From assembly GCA_015057115.1 (NCBI GenBank), contig SVEZ01000008.1, positions 62,001-126,000 of the forward strand: a DNA stretch of 64,000 bases, in the 5' to 3' direction. Made by a program: the position numbers and the translations under genes. Source of the stretch: Lachnospiraceae bacterium (lineage in GTDB: Bacteria; Bacillota; Clostridia; Lachnospirales; Lachnospiraceae). Every line of letters starts with the position of its first letter. Position 1 is the first letter of the stretch. Below are positions 42,973-52,717 of the stretch, piece by piece. The notes beneath the pieces are model-generated. The model did no database searches. It had not been told where the DNA came from and worked only from the letters and a program-made list of their open reading frames with translations.

Positions 42973-44881
42973 ATTTTAGTAATCCTCCCAATTTCAGTAT
43001 TTTCTTCTGACGCTCTGTAAAATCGCAGAGCAAAACTGCACGTTTACCGGTGTTTTCATCCACCATTGTCACTTTTCCCGCATCCATTCCCGCAAAAATA
43101 TCCTGCAAAATCAGGCCATCTCCCTGAGAAAACAGCTCGTAATCCTTCGGATTTTCAAAAGTTAGCGGTAAAATTCCGGCATTGATAAGGTTCGCCGCAT
43201 GAATGCGGGCAAAACTTTTGGCAACAACCGCCCGAACTCCCAGATATAAAGGCACCAATGCCGCATGCTCTCTGGAAGAGCCCTGTCCGTAATTGCTTCC
43301 CCCAATTACAATACTCTGTCCCGCCGCCTGGGCCCTCTCTGCAAAGGTTTTATCACAAACCCCAAAACAGAACTGGGACAAAAACGGAATATTGGAGCGG
43401 TACGGCAGAATTTTTGCCCCCGCCGGCATAATATGATCCGTGGTAATATTGTCACCTACCTTTAAAATCAAAGGTGCTTTTATCTCATCTTCCAACACAT
43501 GTCCTTCCGGGAACGGCTTAATATTCGGTCCCCGGAAAATGGAGAGTTCTTTCGCCTCATCTTCCGCAGCCGGTGGTAAAATGGCTCTGTCGTCAATTTT
43601 AAATTGTTTTGGCATTTCCACCTTCGGGAAACTTCCCATTGTGCCAGGATCCGTTATTTCTCCGGTTAACGCTGCTGCCACAGCTGTTTCCGGAGATACC
43701 AGATAAATCTGGCCGTCTGCTACACCGGAGCGTCCTTCGAAATTCCGATTAAAGGTTCTAAGAGACACACCGCCGGAATTTGGAGAAAATCCCATTCCGA
43801 TACATGGACCGCAGGCGCATTCCAACACTCTTGCGCCGCTTGCTATAATATCCGACAAGGCGCCGCAATCCGCCAGCATGGATAATACCTGTTTGGATCC
43901 CGGTGAAATGGACAGGCTTACTTCCGGATGAATAACCTTGCCTTTTAAAAGCGCCGCCACTTTTAACATATCCCACAAAGAGGAATTGGTACAGGAGCCG
44001 ATACACACCTGGTCTACCTTTTTCCCTTTCAGGCTTTCCACCGTCACCACATTGTCCGGACTATGAGGACAGGCAATTAAAGGTTTTAACGCAGACAGGT
44101 CAATGTCTATCACCCGGTCATACTCTGCATCCTCATCACTTGCCAGTGCAACGAAATCTTCTTCTCTACCCTGAGCCTTCAAAAACTGTCTCGTCACCTC
44201 ATCCGACGGAAAAATAGAAGAGGTTGCTCCCAGTTCCGTTCCCATATTGGCAATGGTGGCACGCTCCGGCACAGATAAGGTTTTCACTCCTTCTCCGCCC
44301 CACTCAATAATAGCGCCCACGCCACCTTTTACCGAAAGGATTCTAAGAATCTCCAGACTCACATCCTTTGCGGTTACAAAGTCCCGCAATTTTCCCGTAA
44401 GATTTACCTTATACATCTTCGGCATGGTGATAAAATAAGCACCGCCGCCCATGGCTACCGCCACATCCAGGCCGCCGGCTCCTAATGCCAGCATTCCGAT
44501 ACCGCCGCCGGTGGGAGTATGGCTGTCCGATCCAATCAAGGTCTTTCCCGGTTTTCCGAACCGCTCCAAATGCACCTGATGGCAGATTCCGTTACCGGGT
44601 CTGGAAAAATACAAGCCGTACTTTTTCGCCATGGATTGAATAAATTTATGATCGTCTGCGTTTTCGAATCCGGACTGCAGGGTATTATGATCAATATAGG
44701 CTACGGAACACTCGGTACGAACCCGGGGTACTCCCATGGTTTCAAACTCCAAATATGCCATGGTTCCCGTGGCATCCTGGGTCAGGGTCTGATCGATTCG
44801 CAAAGCGATTTCGCTTCCCGGTTTTAACTCTCCACTAACAAGGTGGTTCTGTATAATCTTCTCAGCTAGAGTAAGTCCCAT
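42950..44881 (-). CDS. acnA: Aconitate hydratase
   Basis: 643 residues, the length of Clostridia aconitases. Iron-sulfur Cys are visible in QVCIGSCTNSSLWD and ECACGPCIGMGF; GGSNYGQGSSREHAAL is in the swivel domain. It isomerises citrate to isocitrate. It is between the GntR gene (3 bases upstream) and icd (overlap 23), so the whole set is co-transcribed. Confidence 0.92.
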   Translation of the reverse strand: MGLTLAEKIIQNHLVSGELKPGSEIALRIDQTLTQDATGTMAYLEFETMGVPRVRTECSVAYIDHNTLQSGFENADDHKFIQSMAKKYGLYFSRPGNGICHQVHLERFGKPGKTLIGSDSHTPTGGGIGMLALGAGGLDVAVAMGGGAYFITMPKMYKVNLTGKLRDFVTAKDVSLEILRILSVKGGVGAIIEWGGEGVKTLSVPERATIANMGTELGATSSIFPSDEVTRQFLKAQGREEDFVALASDEDAEYDRVIDIDLSALKPLIACPHSPDNVVTVESLKGKKVDQVCIGSCTNSSLWDMLKVAALLKGKVIHPEVSLSISPGSKQVLSMLADCGALSDIIASGARVLECACGPCIGMGFSPNSGGVSLRTFNRNFEGRSGVADGQIYLVSPETAVAAALTGEITDPGTMGSFPKVEMPKQFKIDDRAILPPAAEDEAKELSIFRGPNIKPFPEGHVLEDEIKAPLILKVGDNITTDHIMPAGAKILPYRSNIPFLSQFCFGVCDKTFAERAQAAGQSIVIGGSNYGQGSSREHAALVPLYLGVRAVVAKSFARIHAANLINAGILPLTFENPKDYELFSQGDGLILQDIFAGMDAGKVTMVDENTGKRAVLLCDFTERQKKILKLGGLLKYVGQGNK

Positions 44882-44884
44882 GGT

Positions 44885-45520
44885 TTATGCCCCCTTTCGG
44901 ATACTATCGTAAGCGTGGTTAATGTGGTTCGTCATCAATTCTTCCACTCGTTTCTTATCCTTTTCCTTAATAGCTTCATAAATCGCACGATGTTCTTCAA
45001 CGGAATGTAAACTTCTATCGCTGTTTTCCAAGGAAGCCTTTCTGTATTTCAAAAGCTTATGATGGATGGGCGATAATACGGACTGAAAAATCGGGCTACC
45101 ACAGGAAGAATAAATTATATCATGAAATTGGGTATCCAGGTTTCTTAACTGATCCAGATTGTGCTTCATTTCATAAAATTCCTGCTGCTCCACAATCTCT
45201 TCCATTCTTTTTAACGCCTCTTCACTAATCCGGTCGATAGCCAAAGAACATACATGGGGCTCTAAATACCGTTTAATTTCGTACATATCTTTTACATCCT
45301 GACCGGTAATGCCCAAAACTACGGTTCCCGCCGCGGATGTTTCCACCAGTTTCTCATTCTGCAACCGGGCCAGAGCTTCTCTTATGGGGGTTCTGCTAAC
45401 TCCCAATTCTTCCGTAAGGCGGGACTCGCTTAACACCTCTCCCGCCGGATAATCTCCGTTTAAAATCTTCTGCTCAATCACGTCATAGACCTGATCAGCC
45501 AGGGATACATTCTTATACAT
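44885..45520 (-). CDS. GntR/FadR-type regulator of the citrate operon
   Basis: 211 residues: N-terminal winged helix-turn-helix (LSESRLTEELGVSRTPIREA, about residues 27-46) and a C-terminal FCD ligand-binding domain with a His/Asp metal site pattern (TQFHDIIY; VEEHRAIYEA). It overlaps the Re-citrate synthase gene by 8 bases. A palindrome of FadR type is in front of the operon, so autoregulation with citrate- or 2-oxoglutarate-related sensing is likely; the ligand is not known. Confidence 0.86.
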   Translation of the reverse strand: MYKNVSLADQVYDVIEQKILNGDYPAGEVLSESRLTEELGVSRTPIREALARLQNEKLVETSAAGTVVLGITGQDVKDMYEIKRYLEPHVCSLAIDRISEEALKRMEEIVEQQEFYEMKHNLDQLRNLDTQFHDIIYSSCGSPIFQSVLSPIHHKLLKYRKASLENSDRSLHSVEEHRAIYEAIKEKDKKRVEELMTNHINHAYDSIRKGA

Positions 45521-46892
45521 TTCGAAACTCCTCCCATTCCTTCATTTCTCCAAGCTTTGCTTTTATCTCCTCATCAGAAAGACTGGTGGTACGTCCCTCG
45601 GCATAAACTTCGTCTACCCACTCTTTTAACTTTGCCACCACCGGGTGTTCTTTCTGTATCTTGTGGTCTGCTAAAAGATGATATTTTTCATTAATCCAGT
45701 AGGCAATTCCCGCCAGTCCTGAGGTGTCACTGATTGCTACGCAAGGTGCACGATTTAACAGCTTCTTGGTATTGAAAATATTATATATTTCTTCGTCCTT
45801 CATCAAACCGTCTGCATGAATTCCTGCCCGGGTTACATTGAAGTTTTCACCGGCAAAAGGAGTCATCGGCGGAATCCTGTACCCAATCTCTTCCTCATAA
45901 TAACGCCCAATCTCCGTAATGGCTGTAGGATCCATTCCATCCAAAGAACCTCGAAGGGATGCATATTCAAAAATCATGGCCTCCAATGGCACATTTCCCG
46001 TACGTTCTCCGATTCCCAACATGGAGCAGTTTACTGCACTGGCTCCGTACAACCAGGCTGTGGTAGCGTTGGGAACTCCCATGTAAAAATCATTGTGTCC
46101 GTGCCACTCCAGCATTTCACTTGGCACACCGGAATAATGCTGCAGGCCGTATACAATTCCCGCCACACTTCGGGGCAGTGATGCTTCTGTATAAGGAACT
46201 CCGTAGCCCAAAGTATCGCAGGCACGAATTTTTACCGGCACTCCCACTTCCTGGGACAAATCCATGATTTCATTTACGAATGGAACTACAAAACCATAGA
46301 AATCTGCTCTGGTAATATCTTCCAGATGGCATCTTGGCACTACCCCCGCCTCAAAGGCATCCTTGATACTTCCCATATAGTAATCCACTGCCTGACGGCG
46401 TGTCATTTTCATTTTCTTAAAAATATGATAATCACTACAGGATACCAGCATTCCGGTCTCCCGGATTTCCATATCCTTTACCAGTTTGAAATCCTCTTTC
46501 TTTGCACGAATCCAGGTGGTAATTTCCGGGAACTTGTAGCCTAATTCCATACATTTCTCTACGGCTTCACGGTCTTTCTTTGTATAAATGAAAAACTCTG
46601 ACTGACGAATCAATCCGAAGGGGCCGCCAAGGCGAGCCAACAATTTATACAAATCCACAATCTGTTTCACCGTATAAGGCATTCTGGATTGCTGTCCATC
46701 CCGGAAAGAGGTATCGGTAATCCAGATATCCTCCGGCATATTAATCGGTACCCGTCGATGGTTAAAAGCAATCTTCGGTACTTCCTCGTAATTGAACATC
46801 TCCCGATACAGATTGGGTTCTTCCACATCCTGTAAAGTGTATTTATAGTTGTTCTGCTCTAATAGGTTGGTTTTACTTGATATTTCCAGCAT
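45513..46892 (-). CDS. Re-citrate synthase (isopropylmalate/homocitrate synthase-like)
   Basis: 459 residues of the HMG-CoA lyase-like TIM-barrel family, with DTSFRDGQQSRMPYTVKQIV near residue 60 and WHGHNDFYMG, as in the characterised Re-citrate synthase of Clostridium kluyveri. Sequence alone would also allow an isopropylmalate or homocitrate synthase, but the operon with aconitase and isocitrate dehydrogenase makes citrate the best product. This gives acetyl-CoA plus oxaloacetate to citrate with Re stereospecificity in organisms that lack the usual citrate synthase. It is the first gene, read from the promoter at 46956-46984. Confidence 0.84.
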   Translation of the reverse strand: MLEISSKTNLLEQNNYKYTLQDVEEPNLYREMFNYEEVPKIAFNHRRVPINMPEDIWITDTSFRDGQQSRMPYTVKQIVDLYKLLARLGGPFGLIRQSEFFIYTKKDREAVEKCMELGYKFPEITTWIRAKKEDFKLVKDMEIRETGMLVSCSDYHIFKKMKMTRRQAVDYYMGSIKDAFEAGVVPRCHLEDITRADFYGFVVPFVNEIMDLSQEVGVPVKIRACDTLGYGVPYTEASLPRSVAGIVYGLQHYSGVPSEMLEWHGHNDFYMGVPNATTAWLYGASAVNCSMLGIGERTGNVPLEAMIFEYASLRGSLDGMDPTAITEIGRYYEEEIGYRIPPMTPFAGENFNVTRAGIHADGLMKDEEIYNIFNTKKLLNRAPCVAISDTSGLAGIAYWINEKYHLLADHKIQKEHPVVAKLKEWVDEVYAEGRTTSLSDEEIKAKLGEMKEWEEFRNV

Positions 46893-46937
46893 TTTCTATC
46901 CCTCCCTGAAAACTGTGCACACCACCATCTTTGTGTT

Positions 46938-46984
46938 GTGCTATACTTGTATACAAGCATAGCACTCATACGAGTATTCGTCAA
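46938..46984 (-). promoter_or_regulatory. Promoter and FadR-type operator of the citrate operon
   Basis: TTGACG (46979-46984) - 17 bases - TATGCT (46956-46961) on the minus strand. A 28-base dyad (46938-46965) with one mismatched pair, core CTTGTATACAAG, overlaps the -10 box. This fits repression by the GntR protein of the same operon. Confidence 0.68.
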
Positions 46985-47015
46985 TAGATTTTTCATATGA
47001 TTCAAAATATTGCGA

Positions 47016-47054
47016 AAAAGAGAGCCGCCACACTAATTGCTAGTATGACAGCTC
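47016..47054 (-). terminator. Terminator after methionine gamma-lyase
   Basis: Stem of 14 pairs with G-T wobble (47022-47035 with 47041-47054), then TCTTTTT on the minus strand. Confidence 0.72.
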
Positions 47055-47095
47055 CCACAACTTCCTTATATAATGCTCTGCAGAATCCTCTGCAC

Positions 47096-48289
47096 TTAGA
47101 TCTGTGCCAATCCCTGCTTGAAGTCTTCAATAATATCGTCGATATCTTCCAGACCTACAGAGATACGAACTAATCCTTCGTTGATGTCTGCTTCCTTTAA
47201 CTCCTCCGGTGAATAGGTGGAGTGAGTCATGGATGCCGGATGCTCTACCAATGTCTCTGCATCTCCAAGACTTACGGCCACGGTGGCAAGCTTTAAGCTG
47301 TTGCAGAACTTCATACCTGCTGCCTTGCCGCCCTTTACGATGATAGAAATCATACCGCCGAACTCTTTCATCTGTTTTGCAGCGATATCATGTCCCGGAT
47401 GATTCTTAAGACCCGGATAGTAAACTGCTTCTACCTTATCGGAAGCATCTAAGAACTCAGCAAGCTTTGCTGCATTAGCGCAATGACGCTCCATACGAAT
47501 CTGTAATGTTTTTAATCCTCTTAAGATTAAAAATGCTTCCTGTGGTCCTAATACAGAACCGGTCATATCCTTGATACCGAACATCTTTACTTCGGTAATA
47601 AAATCAGCTTTACCAACAACGAAACCGGCAATTACATCACCGTGTCCGTTTAAGTACTTGGTAGCGGAATGTACAACCACATCTGCGCCAAGCTCTAATG
47701 GTCTCTGGTTATATGGCGTTGCAAAGGTGTTATCACAAACAACCTTGATATCCTTGTTAAAACCATGTGCCAGCTTGGCAATGGCTGCGATATCTACAAT
47801 CTTCAAGGTCGGGTTCGCCGGAGTCTCCAGATATACACAACAGGTGTTATCCTTTAATGCTGCCTTCACTTCGTCCAAGTTGGAAGTATCCACAAAGGTA
47901 ACCTCTACTCCGTAACGTGTAAGACCATGATTTAAAAGTGCAAAAGTACAACCATATAAGGTCTTATCTGCTACGATATGCTTACCTGCTGCTGCAATAG
48001 TCCACAGACATGCACTGATAGCTCCCATTCCGGAGGACGCTGCTGCTGCTGCCTCTCCATTCTCCAATGCGGCAACCTTTTCCTCTAATAAGTTGGTTGT
48101 CGGGTTTCCAAGTCTGGTGTAAATGTAACCTGCTTCTTCTCCCGCGAATAATTTTCCACCCTGCTCGCAACAGTCAAAATAGAAAGTGGAAGTCTGATAG
48201 ATTGGCATTCCTAAGGACTGATACTCATGACTCTTGGTGTTTCCCGCATGAATTGCCTTGGAAGCAAACCCCTTCATGTTTTCTGACAT
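47096..48289 (-). CDS. megL: Methionine gamma-lyase
   Basis: 397 residues of the Cys/Met-metabolism PLP family. Tyr112 and Cys114 in LYGCTFAL match the hallmark Cys of methionine gamma-lyase, distinguishing it from cystathionine enzymes. The PLP lysine is Lys211 in SATKYLNGHGD. It splits methionine into methanethiol, ammonia and 2-oxobutyrate, fitting an amino-acid-fermenting lifestyle. It has its own promoter (48353-48381) and terminator. Confidence 0.88.
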   Translation of the reverse strand: MSENMKGFASKAIHAGNTKSHEYQSLGMPIYQTSTFYFDCCEQGGKLFAGEEAGYIYTRLGNPTTNLLEEKVAALENGEAAAAASSGMGAISACLWTIAAAGKHIVADKTLYGCTFALLNHGLTRYGVEVTFVDTSNLDEVKAALKDNTCCVYLETPANPTLKIVDIAAIAKLAHGFNKDIKVVCDNTFATPYNQRPLELGADVVVHSATKYLNGHGDVIAGFVVGKADFITEVKMFGIKDMTGSVLGPQEAFLILRGLKTLQIRMERHCANAAKLAEFLDASDKVEAVYYPGLKNHPGHDIAAKQMKEFGGMISIIVKGGKAAGMKFCNSLKLATVAVSLGDAETLVEHPASMTHSTYSPEELKEADINEGLVRISVGLEDIDDIIEDFKQGLAQI

Positions 48290-48352
48290 AATACATTCTC
48301 TCCTTTTTTAGTTAATAATTTTATACAATTTTTGATTGTTATCCCACAGACT

Positions 48353-48381
48353 AGTATAACAAGGTTCCATTGTTTTTACAA
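48353..48381 (-). promoter_or_regulatory. Promoter of methionine gamma-lyase gene
   Basis: TTGTAA (48376-48381), 17 bases, TATACT (48353-48358) on the minus strand; start codon is about 60 bases downstream. Confidence 0.6.
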
Positions 48382-48391
48382 CCATACAAAA

Positions 48392-48421
48392 CGCACAAAT
48401 TCTGATATCAGAATTTGTGCG
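48392..48421 (-). terminator. Perfect 30-base palindrome, terminator of the upstream run
   Basis: Arms of 15 bases, CGCACAAATTCTGAT and its complement, with no loop bases. TTTTGTATGG follows on the minus strand. It is 30 bases past the AI-2E gene. Confidence 0.72.
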
Positions 48422-48450
48422 CTCGTTTCTTCTCCGTATGTCCGCACCTT

Positions 48451-49584
48451 CTAGAATCTAGTCTTCTTCTCCAACTTCAAAAAATCCCTAAACTGCTCCC
48501 ACAGCGTTTTTCCGGCGTAGATCATGGTATCGAATACCCCTGCTTTAAAGAGGTTGATAATAATCATGGCAATAGGCACTGCAAGAATCATACCCAGAAC
48601 ACTTCCGATGAGATATCCAAGATACATAAAAAACAGGGTTGCAAAAGGATTCATACCAATGGAATCTCCCAGTAGCTTTGGCTGAATCAACTGACGGACA
48701 AGCTGGGTGACGCCGTATAAAACCACCAGGGCGACGGCCATTTTGTAGTCGCCGGTAAGAATCTTAATAATTGCCCAGGGACCTAAAATGGTTCCGGTTC
48801 CAAAGAATGGAAGCATGTCCACAAAGGCAATACCAAAGGCAGACAGGAAAAAGTATTTCGTCCGCAAAAGCCCCAGGCCAATGACCAGAATCACATATAC
48901 CACCGCCATAATCTTAAACTGCGCCTTGAAGTAGCCACCCACAACGTCGAAAAGCTGTACCTTTACCAGGTGGAATTTTTCTTTTACCTCCTCTGAGGTG
49001 TACTTGCGTAGAAAATCCTCCAGCTCGTGCTTTTGCGCTATAAAGAAGTAGGATGCTAAAAGTCCCACAATCAGACCGATTAACACCGAAGGAATACTGC
49101 TGGCAAAATTTGTGGCGCTGCTTGCCATAGAACCGCCTCCAAGTCCGGAAATCCAGTCAATAACATATTCTCCGATATTATCCGTAACATCCATAAGCTG
49201 CGCCTGGTTTTTCTCCGGCAGCTTCTTAATGAGACCATCCAAGGTTTTCTGCATGGTGGCATAATCCACCTTGGCAGAACTTGCCATGGCAGGCACATCC
49301 TTAATCAGATTCTGAGCCTGATCCACCACTGCAATTACCACACCGTAAATAAGTAACACCGTAAACGCCAGTGCCAGAATAATGGCAATGGCAGAGCCTG
49401 CCTTCCGCACAATTTTTAACCGGTGCTCCAGGAATTTCACCAAGGGGTTTGCCAAAAGCGAAATTAAGTAGCCCACTACAAAGGGCATAAATAATCTCAG
49501 CAATTTAGGGATGAAAATCACTGCCAGCACCAGACATAAAAGGGGTACGACCAGATTTAAGATTAGTTTAATTGTCTGTTTCAT
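48451..49584 (-). CDS. AI-2E family transporter-like membrane protein
   Basis: 377 residues with about seven to eight membrane helices (PFVVGYLISLLANPLVKFLE, VLIGLIVGLLASYFF, FFGTGTILGPWAIIKIL). The AI-2E family is broad: some export AI-2, others are sodium/proton antiporters. Substrate not determinable. The zinc permease gene ends 37 bases before it, so it may be the tail of that transcript. Confidence 0.83.
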   Translation of the reverse strand: MKQTIKLILNLVVPLLCLVLAVIFIPKLLRLFMPFVVGYLISLLANPLVKFLEHRLKIVRKAGSAIAIILALAFTVLLIYGVVIAVVDQAQNLIKDVPAMASSAKVDYATMQKTLDGLIKKLPEKNQAQLMDVTDNIGEYVIDWISGLGGGSMASSATNFASSIPSVLIGLIVGLLASYFFIAQKHELEDFLRKYTSEEVKEKFHLVKVQLFDVVGGYFKAQFKIMAVVYVILVIGLGLLRTKYFFLSAFGIAFVDMLPFFGTGTILGPWAIIKILTGDYKMAVALVVLYGVTQLVRQLIQPKLLGDSIGMNPFATLFFMYLGYLIGSVLGMILAVPIAMIIINLFKAGVFDTMIYAGKTLWEQFRDFLKLEKKTRF

Positions 49585-49620
49585 AAGCTTCCTCCAATGG
49601 CAAAAACGCTCCCAGCCCTG

Positions 49621-50421
49621 TTACTGAAAACGTTTTGCATAAAAATATGTTCCAAAATAAATTGCCGCTGCCACCAGCACAATCATAGGGCCGGTAGCCA
49701 CATTGGTATAGTAAGAGCTCCATAATCCCAAAAGTCCTGCAAACAATGCATAAATAATTGAAAAGAAATGGTATTCCCGCAAGTTCGAGGAAATATTTGC
49801 CGCCGCAGCCGCCGGTAAAATCAACATGGCGTTGATAATAAGAATTCCCACCCATTTGATGGAAACCATAACCACCAGTGCCACCAGCACCGCAAAAGCA
49901 TCCTCCAAAAGATGAATCTTCATGTTCCGACTTCTTGCCAGGGTTGTATTTAGGCTAATTGCCAATAACTGGTTGGACAACCCCAACCAACACAAAAGGG
50001 TAACCAGGAAAATTCCTCCCAGAAGCAACAGCTCTCCTTTTGTAATGCTTAAAATGTCTCCCACCAACAGTGCGGAATACTTACTAAAGGTTCCGCCTTT
50101 GGATAAAATCGCCAGACCCAAAGCCAGACTGGCGGATGAAAAAACGGAAATAATGGTATCCTTGGAAACCACCACCTTCCGACTGATTTCATTTAAAGCC
50201 AAAGCAAAAACAATGGCAAAGACAATCATGGAAAGGTTGGTATTTTTTACGCCGCAAATGACGCCAATAGCAATTCCCGTTAAGGCACTGTGCCCTAAAG
50301 CATCCGAGAAAAATGCCATTTTTTTACTCACCACCATGGTCCCCAAAAGTCCAAACAGCGGTGCAATAATCAACACTGCCACTAAGGCATTTTTCATAAA
50401 ATCATAACTTAGAAAACTCAT
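49621..50421 (-). CDS. znuB: Zinc/manganese ABC transporter permease
   Basis: 266 residues, about eight helices of the ABC-3 family (FFSDALGHSALTGIAIGV). It overlaps the ATPase gene by 4 bases. Together with the ATPase and binding protein it forms a ZnuABC/AdcABC/MntABC-type importer. Metal preference cannot be fixed from sequence. Confidence 0.87.
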   Translation of the reverse strand: MSFLSYDFMKNALVAVLIIAPLFGLLGTMVVSKKMAFFSDALGHSALTGIAIGVICGVKNTNLSMIVFAIVFALALNEISRKVVVSKDTIISVFSSASLALGLAILSKGGTFSKYSALLVGDILSITKGELLLLGGIFLVTLLCWLGLSNQLLAISLNTTLARSRNMKIHLLEDAFAVLVALVVMVSIKWVGILIINAMLILPAAAAANISSNLREYHFFSIIYALFAGLLGLWSSYYTNVATGPMIVLVAAAIYFGTYFYAKRFQ

Positions 50422-51164
50422 TCTTCGGATCCTCCTCTCCCAAAGATCCGCTGAAATTCCGGACTGTGGAACACCTGGCCCACCTTACCGGAAGCCACTA
50501 CTCCGTGATCCATCAAAACCACCTGATCCGCGTATTTTGCCACATAGGGTAAATCGTGGGAAATCAGCACAATGGCCATATCAAACTTACGCTTTAATTC
50601 ATCAATGGTTTTGTAAAAAAGCAAACTTCCATTGGCATCGATTCCGGAAATTGGTTCATCCAGCAAAAGCAGATTGGGCTTATCCATCACCGCCATTGCC
50701 AAAAGTACACGCTGCAATTGTCCGCCGGACAAATTGCACACCTGTTGATCAATTAAATCCTCTGCCTCAAAAAGACTTAAGGCTTCCAAAATCCGCTTTT
50801 TCATGCGGGGGCTTTTATAGATAAACACCGGTACCTTGCTGTGATAGCATGCCATCATGTCAAAAACGCTAACCGGCGTATTTTTCTCAATATTTAATTT
50901 CTGCGGAACGTAGCCAATGCGAATCTTCTGCAAGTGTCCGTTTTCCCGATCTTTAAATTCCACATGACCACTATGTGTCACATCATCCAAAATCGCTCGA
51001 ACCAGGGTAGACTTGCCGGCTCCGTTGGGGCCGATCAGTACCGTCAAAGTTCCGCAATGCACATGGAGATTCACGTTTTCAAACAAAACTTCTTCTCCGA
51101 AGCGTACCCCGAAATCTACGATTTTAATACAATGGAGACCACATGGCGCCTTAATTAATTTCAT
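50418..51164 (-). CDS. znuC: Zinc/manganese ABC transporter ATPase
   Basis: 248 residues with Walker A GPNGAGKST, signature LSGGQLQRV, and Walker B LLLLDEP. It overlaps the binding-protein gene by 14 bases and the permease by 4. Confidence 0.9.
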   Translation of the reverse strand: MKLIKAPCGLHCIKIVDFGVRFGEEVLFENVNLHVHCGTLTVLIGPNGAGKSTLVRAILDDVTHSGHVEFKDRENGHLQKIRIGYVPQKLNIEKNTPVSVFDMMACYHSKVPVFIYKSPRMKKRILEALSLFEAEDLIDQQVCNLSGGQLQRVLLAMAVMDKPNLLLLDEPISGIDANGSLLFYKTIDELKRKFDMAIVLISHDLPYVAKYADQVVLMDHGVVASGKVGQVFHSPEFQRIFGRGGSEE

Positions 51165-52065
51165 GAATTACCTCCCGGATTGTCTCCAGATTCTTCTTCA
51201 TTCCTACAATATAGCGATCCTTCTCATAACTTCCCCGGGTCAGAGTATCTAAGTACAGAACCGGAATGCCGGTTTGGCGTTTTACCGTTTCGGCGGTATC
51301 TTTCCCATAGGGATCCTCGGCAATAAGAAAACTCTTGGGATGGTTTGCCACTGCATCCATCACTTCCGCCACTTCCCCGGAGCTTACCTGTCGCTCTTCA
51401 TCTAAATCCAATAAACAAACGGTTTTCAGGCAAAGTTCCTCAGCTAAGCCCATATATGCCTCTGAAAAAAGGATTACTTCGGAAATATCCTTATCCTTAA
51501 GCTGCGCCTTCACCTCTTTTGCCAAGTCACGAATTTCTTTTACTTTGGAAAGATAGGCTTTCTCATTCCGGGTAATCTGTTCCGAAGCACTGGGACAAAG
51601 GGCTTTTAACCCTTTTGCAACCTGACGAATCTCCTTGGCATATAACTTCGAGCTTAACCAGGCATGCATTCCCACTTCTTCCGAAAGTCCTTCCAGCTCT
51701 TCTGTTGCATTCACACAAGCCAACTTAGGGTAGGCTTTCATAACGTCTTCAAGAAAACTTTCCGCTCCGCTTCCATTAATAACGAATACATCTGCTGTGG
51801 ATAAAAGCTTCATATCCTCCGGTGTCAGTGTAAAATCATGAAGGCATCCGGTTTCCGGCTCACTAAGATTCTGAAGCCGAATCCCCTCTACACCTTCCGT
51901 AAGATTATCCACCATTACATACATGGGATAAAAGGAGGTAACCACCGTAAGGTCTGTTTCCTCCTTCTCCTTCGTCTCTTCATTTTTCAAAATAAGGGTT
52001 GCTCCCACCACCAGCGCACCGATGATGAGAAGCATACACAATGAATACAGATACTTATTCTGCAT
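51151..52065 (-). CDS. znuA: Zinc/manganese ABC substrate-binding protein
   Basis: About 304 residues. An uncleaved or weakly cleaved N-terminal hydrophobic segment (YLYSLCMLLIIGALVVGATLI) anchors it. Metal-ligand candidates are His in TGCLHDFTL, His in VGMHAWLS and Asp in IAEDPYG. No His-rich loop is seen. The ATG at 52065 has GGGAG six bases upstream; the longer frame overlaps engB more. The start overlaps the engB stop by 11 bases. Confidence 0.82.
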   Translation of the reverse strand: MQNKYLYSLCMLLIIGALVVGATLILKNEETKEKEETDLTVVTSFYPMYVMVDNLTEGVEGIRLQNLSEPETGCLHDFTLTPEDMKLLSTADVFVINGSGAESFLEDVMKAYPKLACVNATEELEGLSEEVGMHAWLSSKLYAKEIRQVAKGLKALCPSASEQITRNEKAYLSKVKEIRDLAKEVKAQLKDKDISEVILFSEAYMGLAEELCLKTVCLLDLDEERQVSSGEVAEVMDAVANHPKSFLIAEDPYGKDTAETVKRQTGIPVLYLDTLTRGSYEKDRYIVGMKKNLETIREVIHEIN

Positions 52066-52699
52066 GAGTTTCTCCCTTTTCTTCTTCCGGCTCTTCCACT
52101 TCCCGTAAAGGTAATCCTGCAATCACCTTATCCATCAGGTCCCAGATTTCTTCTCTTCCCTGCTTGGTTTCTGCAGAAAAAGGAATTACCAGACTTCCCT
52201 TCTTAACATGTAACGCGTTCTTAATGATTTTTACCTGCTTCTGTACCTGGCTACGCTTTAATTTATCCAGCTTTGTCAAAATCAAAATCGGCTCAAAGCC
52301 CTGATACAGAATCCAATCATACATTTCTCTATCATTTTGAGAAGGCTCGTGGCGTATATCAATAAGCAAAAATACGGCTTTTAACTGTTTACTCTGATGA
52401 AGGTAACGCTCGATTAGCTCTCCCCACTTTTCTTTTTCTTTCTGGGAAACCTTGGCATACCCGTAACCCGGAAGATCCACCAGATAGATTTCTTCATTAA
52501 TATTGTAAAAGTTCACCGTCTGGGTTTTTCCCGGCTGTGCACTGGTGCGTGCCAGGGACTTGCGGTTCATCAATGCATTGATTAGCGAAGATTTTCCAAC
52601 GTTGGATTTCCCTGCAAAAGCAATCTCCGGATGGATGTTTTCCGGAAAGGTACTTGTAATACCGCATACGGTTTCCAGGTTCACCTGTTTGATAACCAT
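52055..52699 (-). CDS. engB: Ribosome biogenesis GTPase YsxC/EngB
   Basis: 214 residues with Walker A GKSNVGKSSLIN, DLPGYGYAKVS, TKLDKLKRSQ; a late acidic tail (EEPEEEKGE). It acts in assembly of the large ribosomal subunit. It is 18 bases after lon, as in many Firmicutes. Confidence 0.92.
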   Translation of the reverse strand: MVIKQVNLETVCGITSTFPENIHPEIAFAGKSNVGKSSLINALMNRKSLARTSAQPGKTQTVNFYNINEEIYLVDLPGYGYAKVSQKEKEKWGELIERYLHQSKQLKAVFLLIDIRHEPSQNDREMYDWILYQGFEPILILTKLDKLKRSQVQKQVKIIKNALHVKKGSLVIPFSAETKQGREEIWDLMDKVIAGLPLREVEEPEEEKGETHAE

Positions 52700-52717
52700 A
52701 GTTTTTCCTTTCTGAAA

